Shown in pieces: positions 31,301 to 41,538 of a stretch of DNA of 64,000 bases (within the stretch, counting starts at the first letter, position 1; each line of letters begins with the position of its first letter). The notes below the pieces were generated by a model. It worked only from the letters and a program-made list of their open reading frames with translations, made no database searches and was not told the DNA's origin. Origin of the DNA: an uncultured Erythrobacter sp. (GTDB lineage: Bacteria; Pseudomonadota; Alphaproteobacteria; Sphingomonadales; Sphingomonadaceae). The stretch spans positions 765,069-829,068 of the forward strand of contig CANLZP010000001.1 of the NCBI GenBank assembly GCA_947495695.1, written 5' to 3'. Position numbers and translations under genes: made by a program.

Positions 31301-33097
31301 ATCATGGATCGTACCCAGCGCACCGTCGCTCAGCTGCGTTGGTATCTCGGTCAGCACGGTGAATCCGAAATTCTCCAGCGCCGGCACGGCATCGGACAAG
31401 GGCAGGTCGCCTTCGTTCTGGTAGACTTTAAGCCGCAGCCTATTGTGTCCATCGCTTGCGTGGTGGAATATCCGTACATCGCGTAAATGCGCCTGATCTC
31501 CGGCCGCAACCCCGGTCTCATCCCCGGTCATCGCGTTCAGTCGAAGGATGTCCTTGGCGGCTTCTGTTGGCCCGTCGCTGGAGCGATAGCTCTGTGGGAA
31601 GGCAGCGGCGTAGCGCTTGGCCAGGCTGGCTGCGAGTGCAGTCGTTTCACGCTCGGCAATCTGCCGCTCGATCGCCTCGCCCCAGCCGCGCAGCATATCT
31701 TGCAAGCGCGCCTCCAATTGGGCTTCATTCGGTAGCCCGAGGGGCAAATCACCAGACGAGCGAATATCCAGGACGAAACGCAGCAGGGCAAGATTGCCGC
31801 CCTCGACTTGCAAGCTCCAGTCAAGCATCTGGGCGCCGCATGCGCTGGTCAGCAGTTCCTGAATCTCGATCCGTGTTTGGGTCGAGAGCAAGTCTCTTGG
31901 TAGCCAGACAAAGCCGAACATATGGCGCGCCAGAGGCGCCTCGACCAATGCAAGGCGCGGCCGAGGCCGGTCGACCAGACCCATCATAATCGTCGCTACG
32001 CGGGCGATGTCGGGCGCGTTAAATCCTACCAGCAAATCGTGTGGCAAGACGGTTAGAGCATGGACCAAAGCCTTGCCGGCATGGCCGCCGCGATCAAACC
32101 CAAAGGATTGCGTCAGGCTTTCCAGATCGGTGCGCAAATGGGGTATCTTGTCGGGCGGGCTGGTCAGCGCGGCGCTGGTCCAAACGCCTGCATGAACCGA
32201 CAGAGCTTCGACCTTGCCCTGATTGCGGATCGGCACGATAAACAGATCCAGCGGTACGCGCCGGTGGACATGCGAAATGCGGTTCGCCTTGACCACCAAC
32301 AACTCGCGTGGCTCGCCATTTTCGGCAGCACTTTCAAACCAATCAAAGGCGCGATCATAGGATGCATCGGCCAACAATTGACGCGAGCTCTTGCGGCAAA
32401 TCCCCAAGACATTGGAATGGCTACCATCTTGCTTACGGGTCAAATGGCCCAGCTGCGTTAGCATTCCGTCATTGAACCAATGCAACAAAGCGGCATCTTC
32501 TGCATTGCTGATGTGATCGGCATCTTCGCGCATGGCGGCTTGAGTTTTGGGCCAATCTTCCACGGCTGCGCGGACATCACCCAGCGTGGTGCGCAACCCC
32601 TTCTCCAACTGGCGCAACTGGCTTTCGTCGGCTCGCTCTGTCTCGATGTAGATCATCGATTCGCGCGAATCATCGCCCCAGTGCTTGGCATTCAGATCGG
32701 TCAGCATGCCCTTGGCGTTGCGCCGCACCGGGATAATAGGATGGACCAGCCGCTCGATACCCAGACCTAGCTCTGCAATGACTGCGGCGATGGAATCGAC
32801 CAGAAACGGCATGTCATCATTGATAATGGCGATGCGCTGGCAGCGGTTGTCATCACCTTGCGATTGAATAGCTAGGGACGAGCGGCGCGGCTCGCGCATC
32901 TCGGCCGCCGACAGCACAAATTCGGCTGCGGCAGTCAGCGCTGCACTTTCAAACGGAGTATCGCCGGGCAACACAGCATCGCGCATGTGGCGCGTCATGG
33001 TCTTTTGCCAATCGGTGGGTTTGCTCTTGCGTGACTTGCTCTTGCCAAGTTTGGCGTCAGAAGCCCCAGATCGCGAGTTCATAGTCATGCTCCACAC
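28325..33097 (-). CDS. large NAD-dependent glutamate dehydrogenase
   Basis: 1590-aa [57 protein letters not shown]. Confidence 0.94.
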   Translation of the reverse strand: MWSMTMNSRSGASDAKLGKSKSRKSKPTDWQKTMTRHMRDAVLPGDTPFESAALTAAAEFVLSAAEMREPRRSSLAIQSQGDDNRCQRIAIINDDMPFLVDSIAAVIAELGLGIERLVHPIIPVRRNAKGMLTDLNAKHWGDDSRESMIYIETERADESQLRQLEKGLRTTLGDVRAAVEDWPKTQAAMREDADHISNAEDAALLHWFNDGMLTQLGHLTRKQDGSHSNVLGICRKSSRQLLADASYDRAFDWFESAAENGEPRELLVVKANRISHVHRRVPLDLFIVPIRNQGKVEALSVHAGVWTSAALTSPPDKIPHLRTDLESLTQSFGFDRGGHAGKALVHALTVLPHDLLVGFNAPDIARVATIMMGLVDRPRPRLALVEAPLARHMFGFVWLPRDLLSTQTRIEIQELLTSACGAQMLDWSLQVEGGNLALLRFVLDIRSSGDLPLGLPNEAQLEARLQDMLRGWGEAIERQIAERETTALAASLAKRYAAAFPQSYRSSDGPTEAAKDILRLNAMTGDETGVAAGDQAHLRDVRIFHHASDGHNRLRLKVYQNEGDLPLSDAVPALENFGFTVLTEIPTQLSDGALGTIHDFAVGLSDESKVKPLLERVTAVEQAIASVLMGHGEDDPFNRLVVEAGLSAQEADWLRAIYRYLRQAGMGFTIYTVVDALSAAPHVTRAMLDLLIACHDPGFIGDRNAAAKSAKDAIKRGLSKVSAINDDRLLRLYHSLIEAILRTNAFAPAAQEALAFKIDSSLVPNLPKPVPWREIFVYSRRVEGIHLRAGPIARGGLRWSDRRDDFRTEILGLMKAQRVKNAVIVPTGAKGGFYPKQLPSPAKDRDGWAAEGQASYEIFIRTLLSITDNIVDGKVLHPDQVVVTDGEDPYFVVAADKGTARFSDVANAIAEKANFWLDDAFASGGSNGYDHKAMGITARGGWVSVQRHFLEMGVDVQTDPVSVVGCGDMSGDVFGNGMLLSKAIKLVAAFDHRHIFIDPDPDPAKSWAERKRLFELPRSSWQDYDEKLISKGGGVFPRDAKHIKLSKAAREALGIDAKELEPEALMSAIIGASVDLVWFGGIGTYIKSEAENNAAVGDPANDALRINAKDLRAKVIGEGANLGVTQAGRIEFALGGGRINTDFIDNSAGVDCSDNEVNIKIALAAARAAGKISAKKRNALLADMTDEVSAIVLENNRLQALALSVAEAGGAKAMAAQLHLIEQLEERGALDRRTEGIADNQVLSRRAADHAGMTRPELAVLISSTKLVLQDAIEVSPLADAVTLEPLLFASFPSPMRSKFKQQIADHRLRREIIATKLANRMINRLGIIHPFELAAEEGVDLATVAAAFVAVEAMFDLDKLWSEIDQADMAEQPRLQLFDRLAAAIANLMSDMLRTTAGRIDTQALVTDLGKAVRTLSDASGTLLADQARRQSTRLCERLVAAGAPAKLADKVSHMFDLDGAIGLARLAHDTDMKPRELTQAFTQVGEALGLDWAQSTAALMNPSDIWERPLVSGLARDFQQMRLDFLRRLLRRKAGKDDPVAAVNDWTSDNQDSVKQFRTMIGRAQEHTPVAPVMLAQIASQARNLLER

Positions 33098-33310
33098 GCT
33101 ACAGCAATAATATTATGTTCGGCTGTAGTAATAATTCATAGATACGCCTGCTTCGCCGGTCGGGCAAGCAGGGAATCGCCTAGCCTCGCCCGCAAAGATT
33201 GGGGACGGTCTATATCATAAGGGCGAGGGTTGCTCTGCCCTCCCTTCTGGCCCCTGAGATCGCTCAACGGTCTTCGGTGTAAACCAGCCCGCGCATCCGG
33301 GTCTGTTTGC

Positions 33311-34294
33311 TTAGTTGGCGATTGCGTTGATCGTCAGCTCGAGCGAGCGGACCCGGAAATCCGGGTCGTAACTGGCCCCGGCAACGATTATCTCGTCAGC
33401 CTGGGTGCGTTCGATGAAGGCATGAACAGTTTGGCGGACCTGACCGGGGGTGCCGACAGCTGCGGCTTGGCCCACATGATCCAGCATGGCGCGCGCTTGC
33501 GCAGGCAAAGTATCCAAATAGTCCGCAATGGGGGGCGGCAGTTTGCCCGGCTCTCCGGTGCGCAATCTGACAAAGCTTTGCTGTTGGCTGGATGCGGCCA
33601 GCACGGCATCGGCTTCGCTGTCGGCGGTAAACACATTCATCGCCACCATCACATGCGGCTTTTCCAGCCATTGCGAGGGCTGAAAGTCACGCCGGTAAAG
33701 CTCCAGCGCGGCGTCCAGATGAGCAGGGGCAAAATGCGCTGCAAAGGCATAGGGCATCCCCAATTTGGCCGCCAATTGCGCCCCAAACAGGCTGGAGCCG
33801 AGCATCCAAAACTCGATATTGGCACCCAGCCCCGGGGTTGCCGTCAGCGGCAATTCGACATCGCCAGTGACCAGCGCGCGAAGCTCCATCACATCATTGG
33901 GAAACATCTCGGCTGCTTGCTGCAAATTTTTGCGAAAGGCGGCCTGAATGCGGCCATCGGCGCCAGGAGCGCGGCCTAGCCCGCAATCAACCCTGCCGGG
34001 AAACAGAGCATCCAATGTGCCGAATTGTTCGGCAATCACAAATGGGTTGTGATTGGGCAGCATGATCCCGCCCGACCCGATCCTAATGGACGAAGTGGCA
34101 TTGCCAATATGCGCCAACACCACCGATGTGGCGCCGCCAGCGATGCCCTCCATCGCGTGATGCTCTGCCACCCAAAACCGCTTGTAACCGGCCTTTTCTG
34201 CCGTCTGCGCCAATGTCACCGCGGCATCATAGGCTTGCGCCAAGGTGCCGCCTTCGCGAACGGGCACCAGGTCCAGCACTGATAGAGCAACCAT
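33311..34294 (-). CDS. LLM class flavin-dependent oxidoreductase
   Basis: LSVLDLVPVREGGTLAQAYDAAVTLAQTAEKAGYKRFWVAEHHAMEGIAG. Confidence 0.92.
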   Translation of the reverse strand: MVALSVLDLVPVREGGTLAQAYDAAVTLAQTAEKAGYKRFWVAEHHAMEGIAGGATSVVLAHIGNATSSIRIGSGGIMLPNHNPFVIAEQFGTLDALFPGRVDCGLGRAPGADGRIQAAFRKNLQQAAEMFPNDVMELRALVTGDVELPLTATPGLGANIEFWMLGSSLFGAQLAAKLGMPYAFAAHFAPAHLDAALELYRRDFQPSQWLEKPHVMVAMNVFTADSEADAVLAASSQQQSFVRLRTGEPGKLPPPIADYLDTLPAQARAMLDHVGQAAAVGTPGQVRQTVHAFIERTQADEIIVAGASYDPDFRVRSLELTINAIAN

Positions 34295-35137
34295 CTATTG
34301 GCCCGCCGGACCCAATTGATCGAGATATCCCCGCGCGGTTTGGGCAGCGGGATGATCGGGGTTGGTCGCGACAACCAGCTCCCAATGCGATCGGGCGGTG
34401 TTATCGCGGTTGTCCAGCACGGCAATCACCCCGGCCTCCAACAGAATTTCTGCATCATCGGGAGCCAGCTTTAGTGCCTGATCGATCTGCATTTGCGCGG
34501 CACTCAATTGCCCTTGGCGGCGATAGAATGTGGCCGATAATAACCGTGTCTCAGGATCGTTGGGGCGCAGGTTCAGCGCCTCTGCCAACAAAGGTCCGGC
34601 CTGTGCCATTTGGTCCATGCTCACCCAAACGCGGGCCTGGTCGAGCGCAACTAAGGCCGCCAGATCACCCGAATTGCTGGCCAATGCGTCAGCCCGCGCC
34701 GCATCGAACAAATTTATAGCCATGGCAGTGTCCTTGCGAGCCAAGGCGGCGTTTCCAGCCATGGCTCCCATCCGGGCGCGCAGGGGCAATTCTTCGGCGG
34801 GAACCTCGTCGCGAGCGGCGATAAAGGCGGTTTGCGCCTGATCCCACAGTTCCATCTTGGTGGCCGCCAGTCCCAGACAATGATTGGCCAAAATGCGCTC
34901 GGTTCCGCTGGTGGAATCGCGCTTGATCTGGGCGATAGAATTGGCCCGGGCCGGATCCGTATCGACCAGCTCAAAGCATTCGCTCAGCCATGCTGTTTGC
35001 GGCAACACAGGGGCTTCTGCTTGGGTTGTTTCACGCGGGGGCCTGCCGCGCACCAAATCATGCGGGTCGCCCACCGGGCCAGCCTGGCCGCCGGGGCCAA
35101 CCTGCAGCATCATGAGAAGGGCAATGCTAAAAGACAT
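34295..35137 (-). CDS. tetratricopeptide repeat protein
   Basis: TPR-like repeats; secretion-signal-like N-terminus. Confidence 0.75.
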   Translation of the reverse strand: MSFSIALLMMLQVGPGGQAGPVGDPHDLVRGRPPRETTQAEAPVLPQTAWLSECFELVDTDPARANSIAQIKRDSTSGTERILANHCLGLAATKMELWDQAQTAFIAARDEVPAEELPLRARMGAMAGNAALARKDTAMAINLFDAARADALASNSGDLAALVALDQARVWVSMDQMAQAGPLLAEALNLRPNDPETRLLSATFYRRQGQLSAAQMQIDQALKLAPDDAEILLEAGVIAVLDNRDNTARSHWELVVATNPDHPAAQTARGYLDQLGPAGQ

Positions 35138-35989
35138 CTATGCCTCTGCTTTCTGTGTTTCGAGCATGCTCCAGACGGTCCGCAGCAACAGCTCAATATC
35201 TTGATCGCGCGATAGGCGATGATCGCCGTCTTTGACCAAGCTTACCTGTACATCATCGGAACGCAATTGCCGCGCGATTTGCATGGAAATATCCCACGGC
35301 ACGTCCGCATCGCGCTGGCCATGCAACAAGCGAACGGGTGCGTTGATTTCTATCGGCTTGTCGAGCAGGCGGTGGGCTTCGGCATCTTGCCAGAATTTGG
35401 CATAGGTCGGCGTCGGTTCGGGGCCATAAGGGTTGTCCTCGAACACGGTTTCACCTTTGGCTAAGGCCGCTTTCTGTTCGGAGGTGAAACCCCAGTTGGA
35501 AAAGTCGGGTGCAGCGGCAATGCCAATGACCCCGGCCAATTGTTTGCTCAAGCTTTGCGCCACCAGCAACATCAACCATCCGCCCATGGACGATCCAATC
35601 ACGATCACCGGCCCGTCAACATGCGCCTTGATCAAGGCCAGCACTTCATCCCGCCAAATGCTGAGCGAACCATCGGCAAACTCGCCCTCGCTCGACCCAC
35701 AGCCCGAATAATCCAGCAGCAGGCAGGCTTGCCCTGTTTCTTTTGCGCGGAGGTACAGCGTGGTCGCCTTCCCCCCATCCATGTCGGACATATAGCCGGG
35801 CAGGAAAACCAAAGTGGGGCCTGCGCTCGCCACTGCTGCCGGGGTGTAGCGGTAGGCGATGCGGCGCCCGTCGGGCATGGTGTGATAGGAAATGTCGGTC
35901 ACAGCCGCATCATGACCAAGCCTGGAGCGTAAATGCAAGAGCGGGTCGGAAAGTTCGGCGCGATCTTGCAGATTGTCGCAGATTGTCAT
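35138..35989 (-). CDS. alpha/beta hydrolase
   Basis: VIGSSMGGWLMLL nucleophile elbow, LLHGQRDADVPW, DGDHRLS. Confidence 0.87.
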   Translation of the reverse strand: MTICDNLQDRAELSDPLLHLRSRLGHDAAVTDISYHTMPDGRRIAYRYTPAAVASAGPTLVFLPGYMSDMDGGKATTLYLRAKETGQACLLLDYSGCGSSEGEFADGSLSIWRDEVLALIKAHVDGPVIVIGSSMGGWLMLLVAQSLSKQLAGVIGIAAAPDFSNWGFTSEQKAALAKGETVFEDNPYGPEPTPTYAKFWQDAEAHRLLDKPIEINAPVRLLHGQRDADVPWDISMQIARQLRSDDVQVSLVKDGDHRLSRDQDIELLLRTVWSMLETQKAEA

Positions 35990-36024
35990 TGTCTAACTTT
36001 ATTAAAAGCGCAATTCTGCGCGCC

Positions 36025-37698
36025 ATGACACAATCAAAAGCCACATTGCCTGCCCGCTCCTCGCTCCCGGTCGCTCCGGTATTGTCTCGCCGGGGGCTGT
36101 TCCAATTGGGGGCCGTTTCGGCAGCGCTTGTCGCCAGCCCTCTTGCCGCGCGCGGCTTTGGCAGTGGCTTCACGCATGGCGTGGCCAGTGGCGAGCCCGG
36201 GCAAGACAGGGTGCTGTTGTGGACCCGCTTTGTGGCAGAGCAGGACACGCCGCTTGATTGGCAAGTCAGCGAGAGCGAAGACTTCTCCAAACCCATTTCC
36301 GAAGGCCGCGTTATGGCCTCGCCCCACCGCGATTGGTGCTGCAAAACCTGGGCCAACGGCTTGAAGTCTGACGCGTGGTATTTCTATCGATTTGTTGCAC
36401 CCGATGGCTCTGTATCAATCACCGGACGCACGCGGACATTGCCGGCAGGATCGACTGCGAAATTCCGCATGGCGGTGTTTTCCTGTTCGAATTTCGGGTT
36501 CGGCTGGTTCAATTCCTATGCCCATGCAGCGCAGGCCAATGATGCTGATTTGGCGGTGCATCTGGGCGACTATATCTATGAATATGGTCGCGGAACCTAT
36601 CCTTCGGCCGATGCGGCCAATCCGCACCGCGTGTTGTGGCCCGATCACGAAAGCTTGGCCTTGGCGGATTACCGCCTGCGCTATGCAACCTATCGCACAG
36701 ATCCCGATTTGCGCCGCTTGCATCAGGTGATGCCGATGGTGGCCGTATGGGATGACCATGAAGCCGCGAATGACAGTTGGGAGAACGGCGCGGAAAACCA
36801 TCAAGCCGAAACGGAAGGTGATTGGGCGGTGCGCAAGGCAGCGGCGAAGCGGGCCTATCGCGAATGGATGCCCGTATCCGACGAGCCTTATGCGCAATAT
36901 GAGCTGGGAGACCTTGCCACGCTGTTCCGACTGGATACGCGGCTCGAGGGGCGCGAGGAGCAGTTTGACCTTGGCACGGTTCTCAAGGGCAAGACCGATC
37001 CACAATCAGCCATAGCGGCATTGTCAGCCTTCAAGGCAGGCGATTGGGCCAATCCCGAACGCCAAATGTTGGGTCAGACCCAAGAAGATTGGCTGTTCGG
37101 CGGCATGGCGGCCTCGCGCAGATCGGGTAAGCTTTGGCAAGTGTTGGCGCAACAGGTGTTGGTGGGCGAGTTAAGGTCTCCGCCTGCAATCCTGTCCCTG
37201 ATTGCAGATGATTTGCCACAATCGCTGCGCCAGCTCGTGCTGGCGGCTGCGGCGGCCAATGCGGCGGGGCTGCCTTCCAATATGGATGCCTGGGACGGTT
37301 ATCCCGCTGCGCGCGCGCGGTTGCTAGCGGCTGCGCAGAATGCTGACGCCAATCTGCTGGTGCTGGCCGGTGATACGCATAATGGTTGGGCGTTCGAACT
37401 GGAAAAAGATGGCGCCGGGGCTGGTGTCGAATTCGGGGTTCCCGGTGTCACTTCTCCAGGCCTTGAAACGTCATTGAGCAGCATTGCGCCATCCGATTTC
37501 GCCAAGGCGGCGGTGGACCACAATGCGCAATTGGTTTGGGCCGATACATCCCAGCGCGGTTATATGAATGTGGAACTGACACCTGAGAGCGCCACCACAG
37601 AAATGCGCTTTGTTGAAACGGTGAAGATCCGATCGATCCGCCTTGCCGGCACAAAACGGCTCTCCACCCAAGCGGGATCGCAACGGGTTGACGTTTGA
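36025..37698 (+). CDS. alkaline phosphatase D family protein (Tat signal)
   Basis: SRRGLFQLGAVSAALVASPLAARGF Tat-like signal; GVASGEPGQDRVLLWTRF, HLGDYIYEYG, VWDDHEAANDSW. Confidence 0.93.
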   Translation: MTQSKATLPARSSLPVAPVLSRRGLFQLGAVSAALVASPLAARGFGSGFTHGVASGEPGQDRVLLWTRFVAEQDTPLDWQVSESEDFSKPISEGRVMASPHRDWCCKTWANGLKSDAWYFYRFVAPDGSVSITGRTRTLPAGSTAKFRMAVFSCSNFGFGWFNSYAHAAQANDADLAVHLGDYIYEYGRGTYPSADAANPHRVLWPDHESLALADYRLRYATYRTDPDLRRLHQVMPMVAVWDDHEAANDSWENGAENHQAETEGDWAVRKAAAKRAYREWMPVSDEPYAQYELGDLATLFRLDTRLEGREEQFDLGTVLKGKTDPQSAIAALSAFKAGDWANPERQMLGQTQEDWLFGGMAASRRSGKLWQVLAQQVLVGELRSPPAILSLIADDLPQSLRQLVLAAAAANAAGLPSNMDAWDGYPAARARLLAAAQNADANLLVLAGDTHNGWAFELEKDGAGAGVEFGVPGVTSPGLETSLSSIAPSDFAKAAVDHNAQLVWADTSQRGYMNVELTPESATTEMRFVETVKIRSIRLAGTKRLSTQAGSQRVDV

Positions 37699-37780
37699 TC
37701 CAGGCCTATCCCAACCATGCACGCGAACTATCTCGGAACATCGCGTCGATTTCTCCGTTGAACTAGCAAAGGAGATTGAA

Positions 37781-38065
37781 ATGTTTGGTAAAATTATTGG
37801 AGCTGCCCTTGGCAGCAAGCTAGCGCAGCAGACGAAATCGGTTGGTGGCAATACGGGTGCTATGATTGGTGCCGCGGCGCCGTTCGTCCTTCGCAAGATG
37901 AGTATTCCGGCTATGGTCGCTCTGGGTGTCGGGGGCTACTTCACCAAAAAGTATTTCGACAAGAAGGATCAGAGCCTGCCCGAGCCGACCGATGCCAAGA
38001 CCGCACCGGTGGCCAGCATTCCGCAGCCCAAGGCTAAAAAAGCGGCGAAACCAGCGGCTGCATAG
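37781..38065 (+). CDS. small hypothetical protein
   Basis: 94-aa ORF MFGKIIGAALGSKLAQQ..., ends KKAAKPAAA; followed by intrinsic terminator. Confidence 0.6.
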   Translation: MFGKIIGAALGSKLAQQTKSVGGNTGAMIGAAAPFVLRKMSIPAMVALGVGGYFTKKYFDKKDQSLPEPTDAKTAPVASIPQPKAKKAAKPAAA

Positions 38066-38093
38066 CGCGGGTTTAAGAGTTTAGGCTATCAGG

Positions 38094-38127
38094 AAGGGGT
38101 GGTGCATTTTTTGCGCTGCCCCTTTTT
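38094..38127 (+). terminator. intrinsic terminator separating the small ORF from the thr leader
   Basis: 10-bp stem GGGGTGGTGC/GCGCTGCCCC (with wobbles), loop ATTTTTT, then TTTTT. Confidence 0.65.
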
Positions 38128-38143
38128 GCTGGGCGGTAAGGTA

Positions 38144-38172
38144 ATGACATTGAAAGAATCCCTGCCTATATC
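38144..38172 (+). promoter_or_regulatory. candidate sigma70-type promoter for thr leader/thrS
   Basis: ATGACA (5/6 of TTGACA) - 17 bp - TATATC; predicted TSS about 38179-38180. Confidence 0.4.
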
Positions 38173-38179
38173 CCTGCCC

Positions 38180-38251
38180 ATGGCACACATGCTGACCACC
38201 ACGACCACCACCACAACCTCGGTTTTCCGGGGGCGGTTGGTCACGCGTTAG
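38180..38251 (+). CDS. threonine-rich leader peptide of thrS (attenuation)
   Basis: ATG..TAG encoding MAHMLTTTTTTTTSVFRGRLVTR, 8 consecutive Thr codons; an in-frame upstream ATG at 38144 would give 35 aa. Confidence 0.7.
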   Translation: MAHMLTTTTTTTTSVFRGRLVTR

Positions 38252-38299
38252 TCGCAGATCCAGCCACCCCCGGTTTGATCCGGTTTCGGGGTGGCTTGG
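38227..38299 (+). promoter_or_regulatory. attenuator with alternative antiterminator and terminator-like hairpins upstream of thrS
   Basis: CCGGGGGCGGTTGG (38227-38240) pairs with CCAGCCACCCCCGG (38260-38273), one mismatch; competing AGCCACCCC (38262-38270)/GGGGTGGCT (38288-38296). Confidence 0.65.
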
Positions 38300-38399
38300 G
38301 TGTCAGCTTCCCGAAAAAGTGCAGAATAGATGACACCGCCCTTCCGGCGCGTGCCTGCTTGTGGCAGGGCGTCGGTCAAACAGACGGTATGAGATTGCA

Positions 38400-40400
38400 A
38401 TGACACAACTTCTGAAAATCAGCCTGCCCGATGGCTCCGTGCGCGAAGTCGAAGAAGGCTCCACGCCAGCGGACATTGCGGCTGCGATCGGTCCGGGCCT
38501 TGCCAAGGCGGCGCTGGCGGCGCGTGTGGACGGGGAAGTGCGCGACATCGGCCGCCCGTTTGAGGGCGATGCTCAGCTGGAGTTGATCACTGCACGCGAT
38601 GAAGAGGACGCGCTGGAGCTGGTCCGGCACGACTATGCCCATATTCTGGCCGAGGCGGTGCAGGCGTTGTGGCCGGGTACGCAGATCACCTTTGGCCCTG
38701 CAACCGATGACGGGTTTTACTATGACGTGATGGCCCCGGCTGATCGCGATCCGTTCAGCATCGACGATCTGCCCGCAATCGAAGAGAAAATGCGCCAGAT
38801 CATTCAGGCCGACAAACCACTGCGGCGCGAAGTGTGGTCGCGCGAGGCGTTGATCGAGAAATGGTCTGCTGATGGCGAGGCATTCAAGGCAGAATGGGCC
38901 AAGGAACTGCCCGGAAATGAAGAGCTAACGGTGTATTGGTCGGGCGATGACTGGCTCGACATGTGTCGCGGGCCGCATCTGGCCAGCACCGGCAAACTCG
39001 ATCCGCAAGCGTTCAAGCTGTTGCGGGTGGCAGGAGCCTATTGGCGCGGCGATCAGCGCAATGCCCAGCTGACGCGGATTTACGGCACGGGTTGGCTGAA
39101 CAAGAAACAGCTCAAACAGCACCTGCATAATCTGGAAGAGGCAGGCAAGCGCGATCACCGCAAACTGGGCCGCGAGATGGAATTGTTCCACCTTCAGGAA
39201 GAAGCGCATGGCAGTGTTTTCTGGCATCCCAAGGGCTATATGATCTGGCGCGAGCTGGAAGCTTATATGCGCCGCGCGATTGATGAAGGCGGCTATCAGG
39301 AAGTCAAAACTCCGCAGGTGATCGATGCTCGCCAGTGGGAGAAATCGGGCCATTGGGGCAAATATCGCGAGAATATGTTCGTGGTGCCGGACGAGGTTCC
39401 CAACACCGAGGATGAAGGCGGAGTTATCTCTGGCGATGCCGATTGGATGGCGATCAAGCCGATGAATTGTCCGGCCCATGTGCTGGTCTTCAAGCAGGGC
39501 ATCACATCCTATCGCGACCTGCCCTTGCGCATGTATGAAAATGGCTGCTGCCACCGCAACGAGCCTCATGGTGCACTGCATGGATTGATGCGCGTGCGCC
39601 AATTTACGCAGGATGATGCGCATATCTTCTGCACCGAAGACCAGATCATCGACGAGGTGCAAAAGTTCTGCCAGCTGGCGGACCGGGTCTATAAGGACTT
39701 TGGCTTCACCTATAAGATCAAGCTCGCGCTGCGGCCCGAGCAAAGATACGGTTCTGACGAAGATTGGGACAAAGCCGAGTCCGAGCTGCGCCAGGCAGTG
39801 GTTGATGCCGGTATGGCGACCGAGGAATATGGTTGGGGCGAATTGCCCGGCGAAGGGGCGTTTTACGCACCCAAGCTGGAATGGCATTTGACCGATGCGA
39901 TCGGCCGCACATGGCAGGTCGGCACAATCCAGTCAGACCGCGTTCTGCCCGAGCGTTTGGACGCGACCTATGTCGGCGAAGACGGTGGTCGCCATCGTCC
40001 CGTCATGCTTCACCGCGCCATCTTTGGTTCCTATGAACGGTTTATCGGCATCCTGATCGAGCATTTTGCGGGTCGTTTGCCGGTATGGCTGGCTCCGGTC
40101 CAAACGGTTGTCGCGCCGATTGTCACCGACGTGGATGGATATGCCCAAGAGGTTGAGGCCAAGCTGAGAGCAGCGGGCATCCGGGTGGAAACCGACCTGC
40201 GCAACGAGAAGATCAATTATAAGGTGCGCGAACACAGCCTTGCCAAGGTTCCGCATCTGCTGGTTGTAGGCAAGCGTGAGGAAGAAGAGCGCACGGTTGC
40301 GATGCGAACGCTGGGCGAGAAAGAACAGCGCGTGCTGTCGCTTGATGATGCGATTGCATTTTTAACCGAAGCAGCAACACCGCCAGATCTGCGCGGATAA
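38400..40400 (+). CDS. thrS: threonyl-tRNA synthetase
   Basis: TGS domain, class II motifs: [64 protein letters not shown]. Confidence 0.97.
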   Translation: MTQLLKISLPDGSVREVEEGSTPADIAAAIGPGLAKAALAARVDGEVRDIGRPFEGDAQLELITARDEEDALELVRHDYAHILAEAVQALWPGTQITFGPATDDGFYYDVMAPADRDPFSIDDLPAIEEKMRQIIQADKPLRREVWSREALIEKWSADGEAFKAEWAKELPGNEELTVYWSGDDWLDMCRGPHLASTGKLDPQAFKLLRVAGAYWRGDQRNAQLTRIYGTGWLNKKQLKQHLHNLEEAGKRDHRKLGREMELFHLQEEAHGSVFWHPKGYMIWRELEAYMRRAIDEGGYQEVKTPQVIDARQWEKSGHWGKYRENMFVVPDEVPNTEDEGGVISGDADWMAIKPMNCPAHVLVFKQGITSYRDLPLRMYENGCCHRNEPHGALHGLMRVRQFTQDDAHIFCTEDQIIDEVQKFCQLADRVYKDFGFTYKIKLALRPEQRYGSDEDWDKAESELRQAVVDAGMATEEYGWGELPGEGAFYAPKLEWHLTDAIGRTWQVGTIQSDRVLPERLDATYVGEDGGRHRPVMLHRAIFGSYERFIGILIEHFAGRLPVWLAPVQTVVAPIVTDVDGYAQEVEAKLRAAGIRVETDLRNEKINYKVREHSLAKVPHLLVVGKREEEERTVAMRTLGEKEQRVLSLDDAIAFLTEAATPPDLRG

Positions 40401-40452
40401 GCCTCGCGCAGCTGCATTTATTCGGGATGTCGGTTGGATAGTCTGGCGAAAG

Positions 40453-40590
40453 TCAGAAAGGAAACGCGCGGCCTGCGGCGATAAGTGCCAAGGCGCATGA
40501 ACACACCAGAATGGAGCGAATTGCTTCCATTTGGTGAGCCGCCAATGGTGCCGCAGTGCGCGCGCGTGAAAGGGTAATGACTTTGGACAT
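40453..40590 (-). CDS. possible 45-aa small membrane protein
   Basis: MSKVITLSRARTAAPLAAHQMEAIRSILVCSCALALIAAGRAFPF; below ORF-track cutoff; fills an otherwise empty gap. Confidence 0.3.
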   Translation of the reverse strand: MSKVITLSRARTAAPLAAHQMEAIRSILVCSCALALIAAGRAFPF

Positions 40591-40681
40591 GCCGCTATTA
40601 TCGCGGCCATATCCTAACGCGGGGTTAAGGCGAGTGCGGCGCAGCCATGCCCCGCGCTCTCATGCGCGCAAAGCCGGATCG

Positions 40682-41443
40682 CTAAAGGTCCAAATATTGT
40701 GCCGCCAGAACCCTGCCGGCATCCTCTTCGCGCACAATAATGGCATAACGGTCGGCTCCGGCCACGGTAAATTGGTCTGCCTTGAGAACATGCGATTGCT
40801 GGCCACCATTCCAGCGCGCCAACCGATATTCAGAGCGCAATACATTGGTATAGCCCAGCCGGTGGCCAGAGTTTTCACCCCGGCCGATATCCACTCTGGC
40901 GTGCGCGGTTAGGGCCAACACGATCAGTTCAGCAGGGGCATCGCTCTCACCGCCCAATCCGATCCGATAGCCACCATCGCCCAATTGTTTGACTCGGATC
41001 GCAGCGGATTGCCGGTGGCTGGCTTGATGGATCAAACTGCGCACTTGCTGTTCTTGCGAACCGACCACACCAAAGGTGCCATCCACCACAATTTGCGGGG
41101 TATAGACTCCGTTACGGCCGTTCAGCCCGCGCCAAGCATAGCGCCGCTGAAGGTCGGTGTTTACCTCAAGCGCGAGCGTATCTTTCCAGCCCAACCGATC
41201 CCAATAGGTTACAGGACGAGAGACAATCACCAGATCGGGGTTGGATACCAGCTTATCCGCCAATCGATCGGCTGGCGGACACGAAGAACACCCTTGGCTG
41301 GTGAACAATTCCAGCAAAACAGGCTCGGCATTGCTGCGCAGACCAGGATCTTGACTCAATGCTACGCCCGGCTTGGTCAGGGACGCCAATGCGATTGAAA
41401 GCGCCAGAACGCCCGCCACTATCGCTGCATATGTTTTGAACAT
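40682..41443 (-). CDS. DUF1223 domain-containing (thioredoxin-like) protein
   Basis: LLELFTSQGCSSCPPADRLADKL...VTYWDRLGWKD; signal anchor. Confidence 0.88.
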   Translation of the reverse strand: MFKTYAAIVAGVLALSIALASLTKPGVALSQDPGLRSNAEPVLLELFTSQGCSSCPPADRLADKLVSNPDLVIVSRPVTYWDRLGWKDTLALEVNTDLQRRYAWRGLNGRNGVYTPQIVVDGTFGVVGSQEQQVRSLIHQASHRQSAAIRVKQLGDGGYRIGLGGESDAPAELIVLALTAHARVDIGRGENSGHRLGYTNVLRSEYRLARWNGGQQSHVLKADQFTVAGADRYAIIVREEDAGRVLAAQYLDL

Positions 41444-41538
41444 GGCGTGCTCTCCCGATGAATGTCTCTGTGACTTATTCGGTGCAAACGGGCTGGACGT
41501 TACATGCTAAACCGGGGGGCTCGGCTGCGGATCTGCTC

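Noticed and set aside
28196-32867. Many plus-strand ORFs (e.g. 29108-30043, 311 aa) opposite the NAD-GDH gene
   Set aside because: Antisense shadow ORFs in GC-rich coding DNA; the minus-strand 1590-aa protein is unmistakable.
38195-38218. ACC-rich run as a simple microsatellite
   Set aside because: Synonymous codon mixture (ACC/ACG/ACA), in-frame start and stop, and downstream alternative helices fit a leader peptide better.
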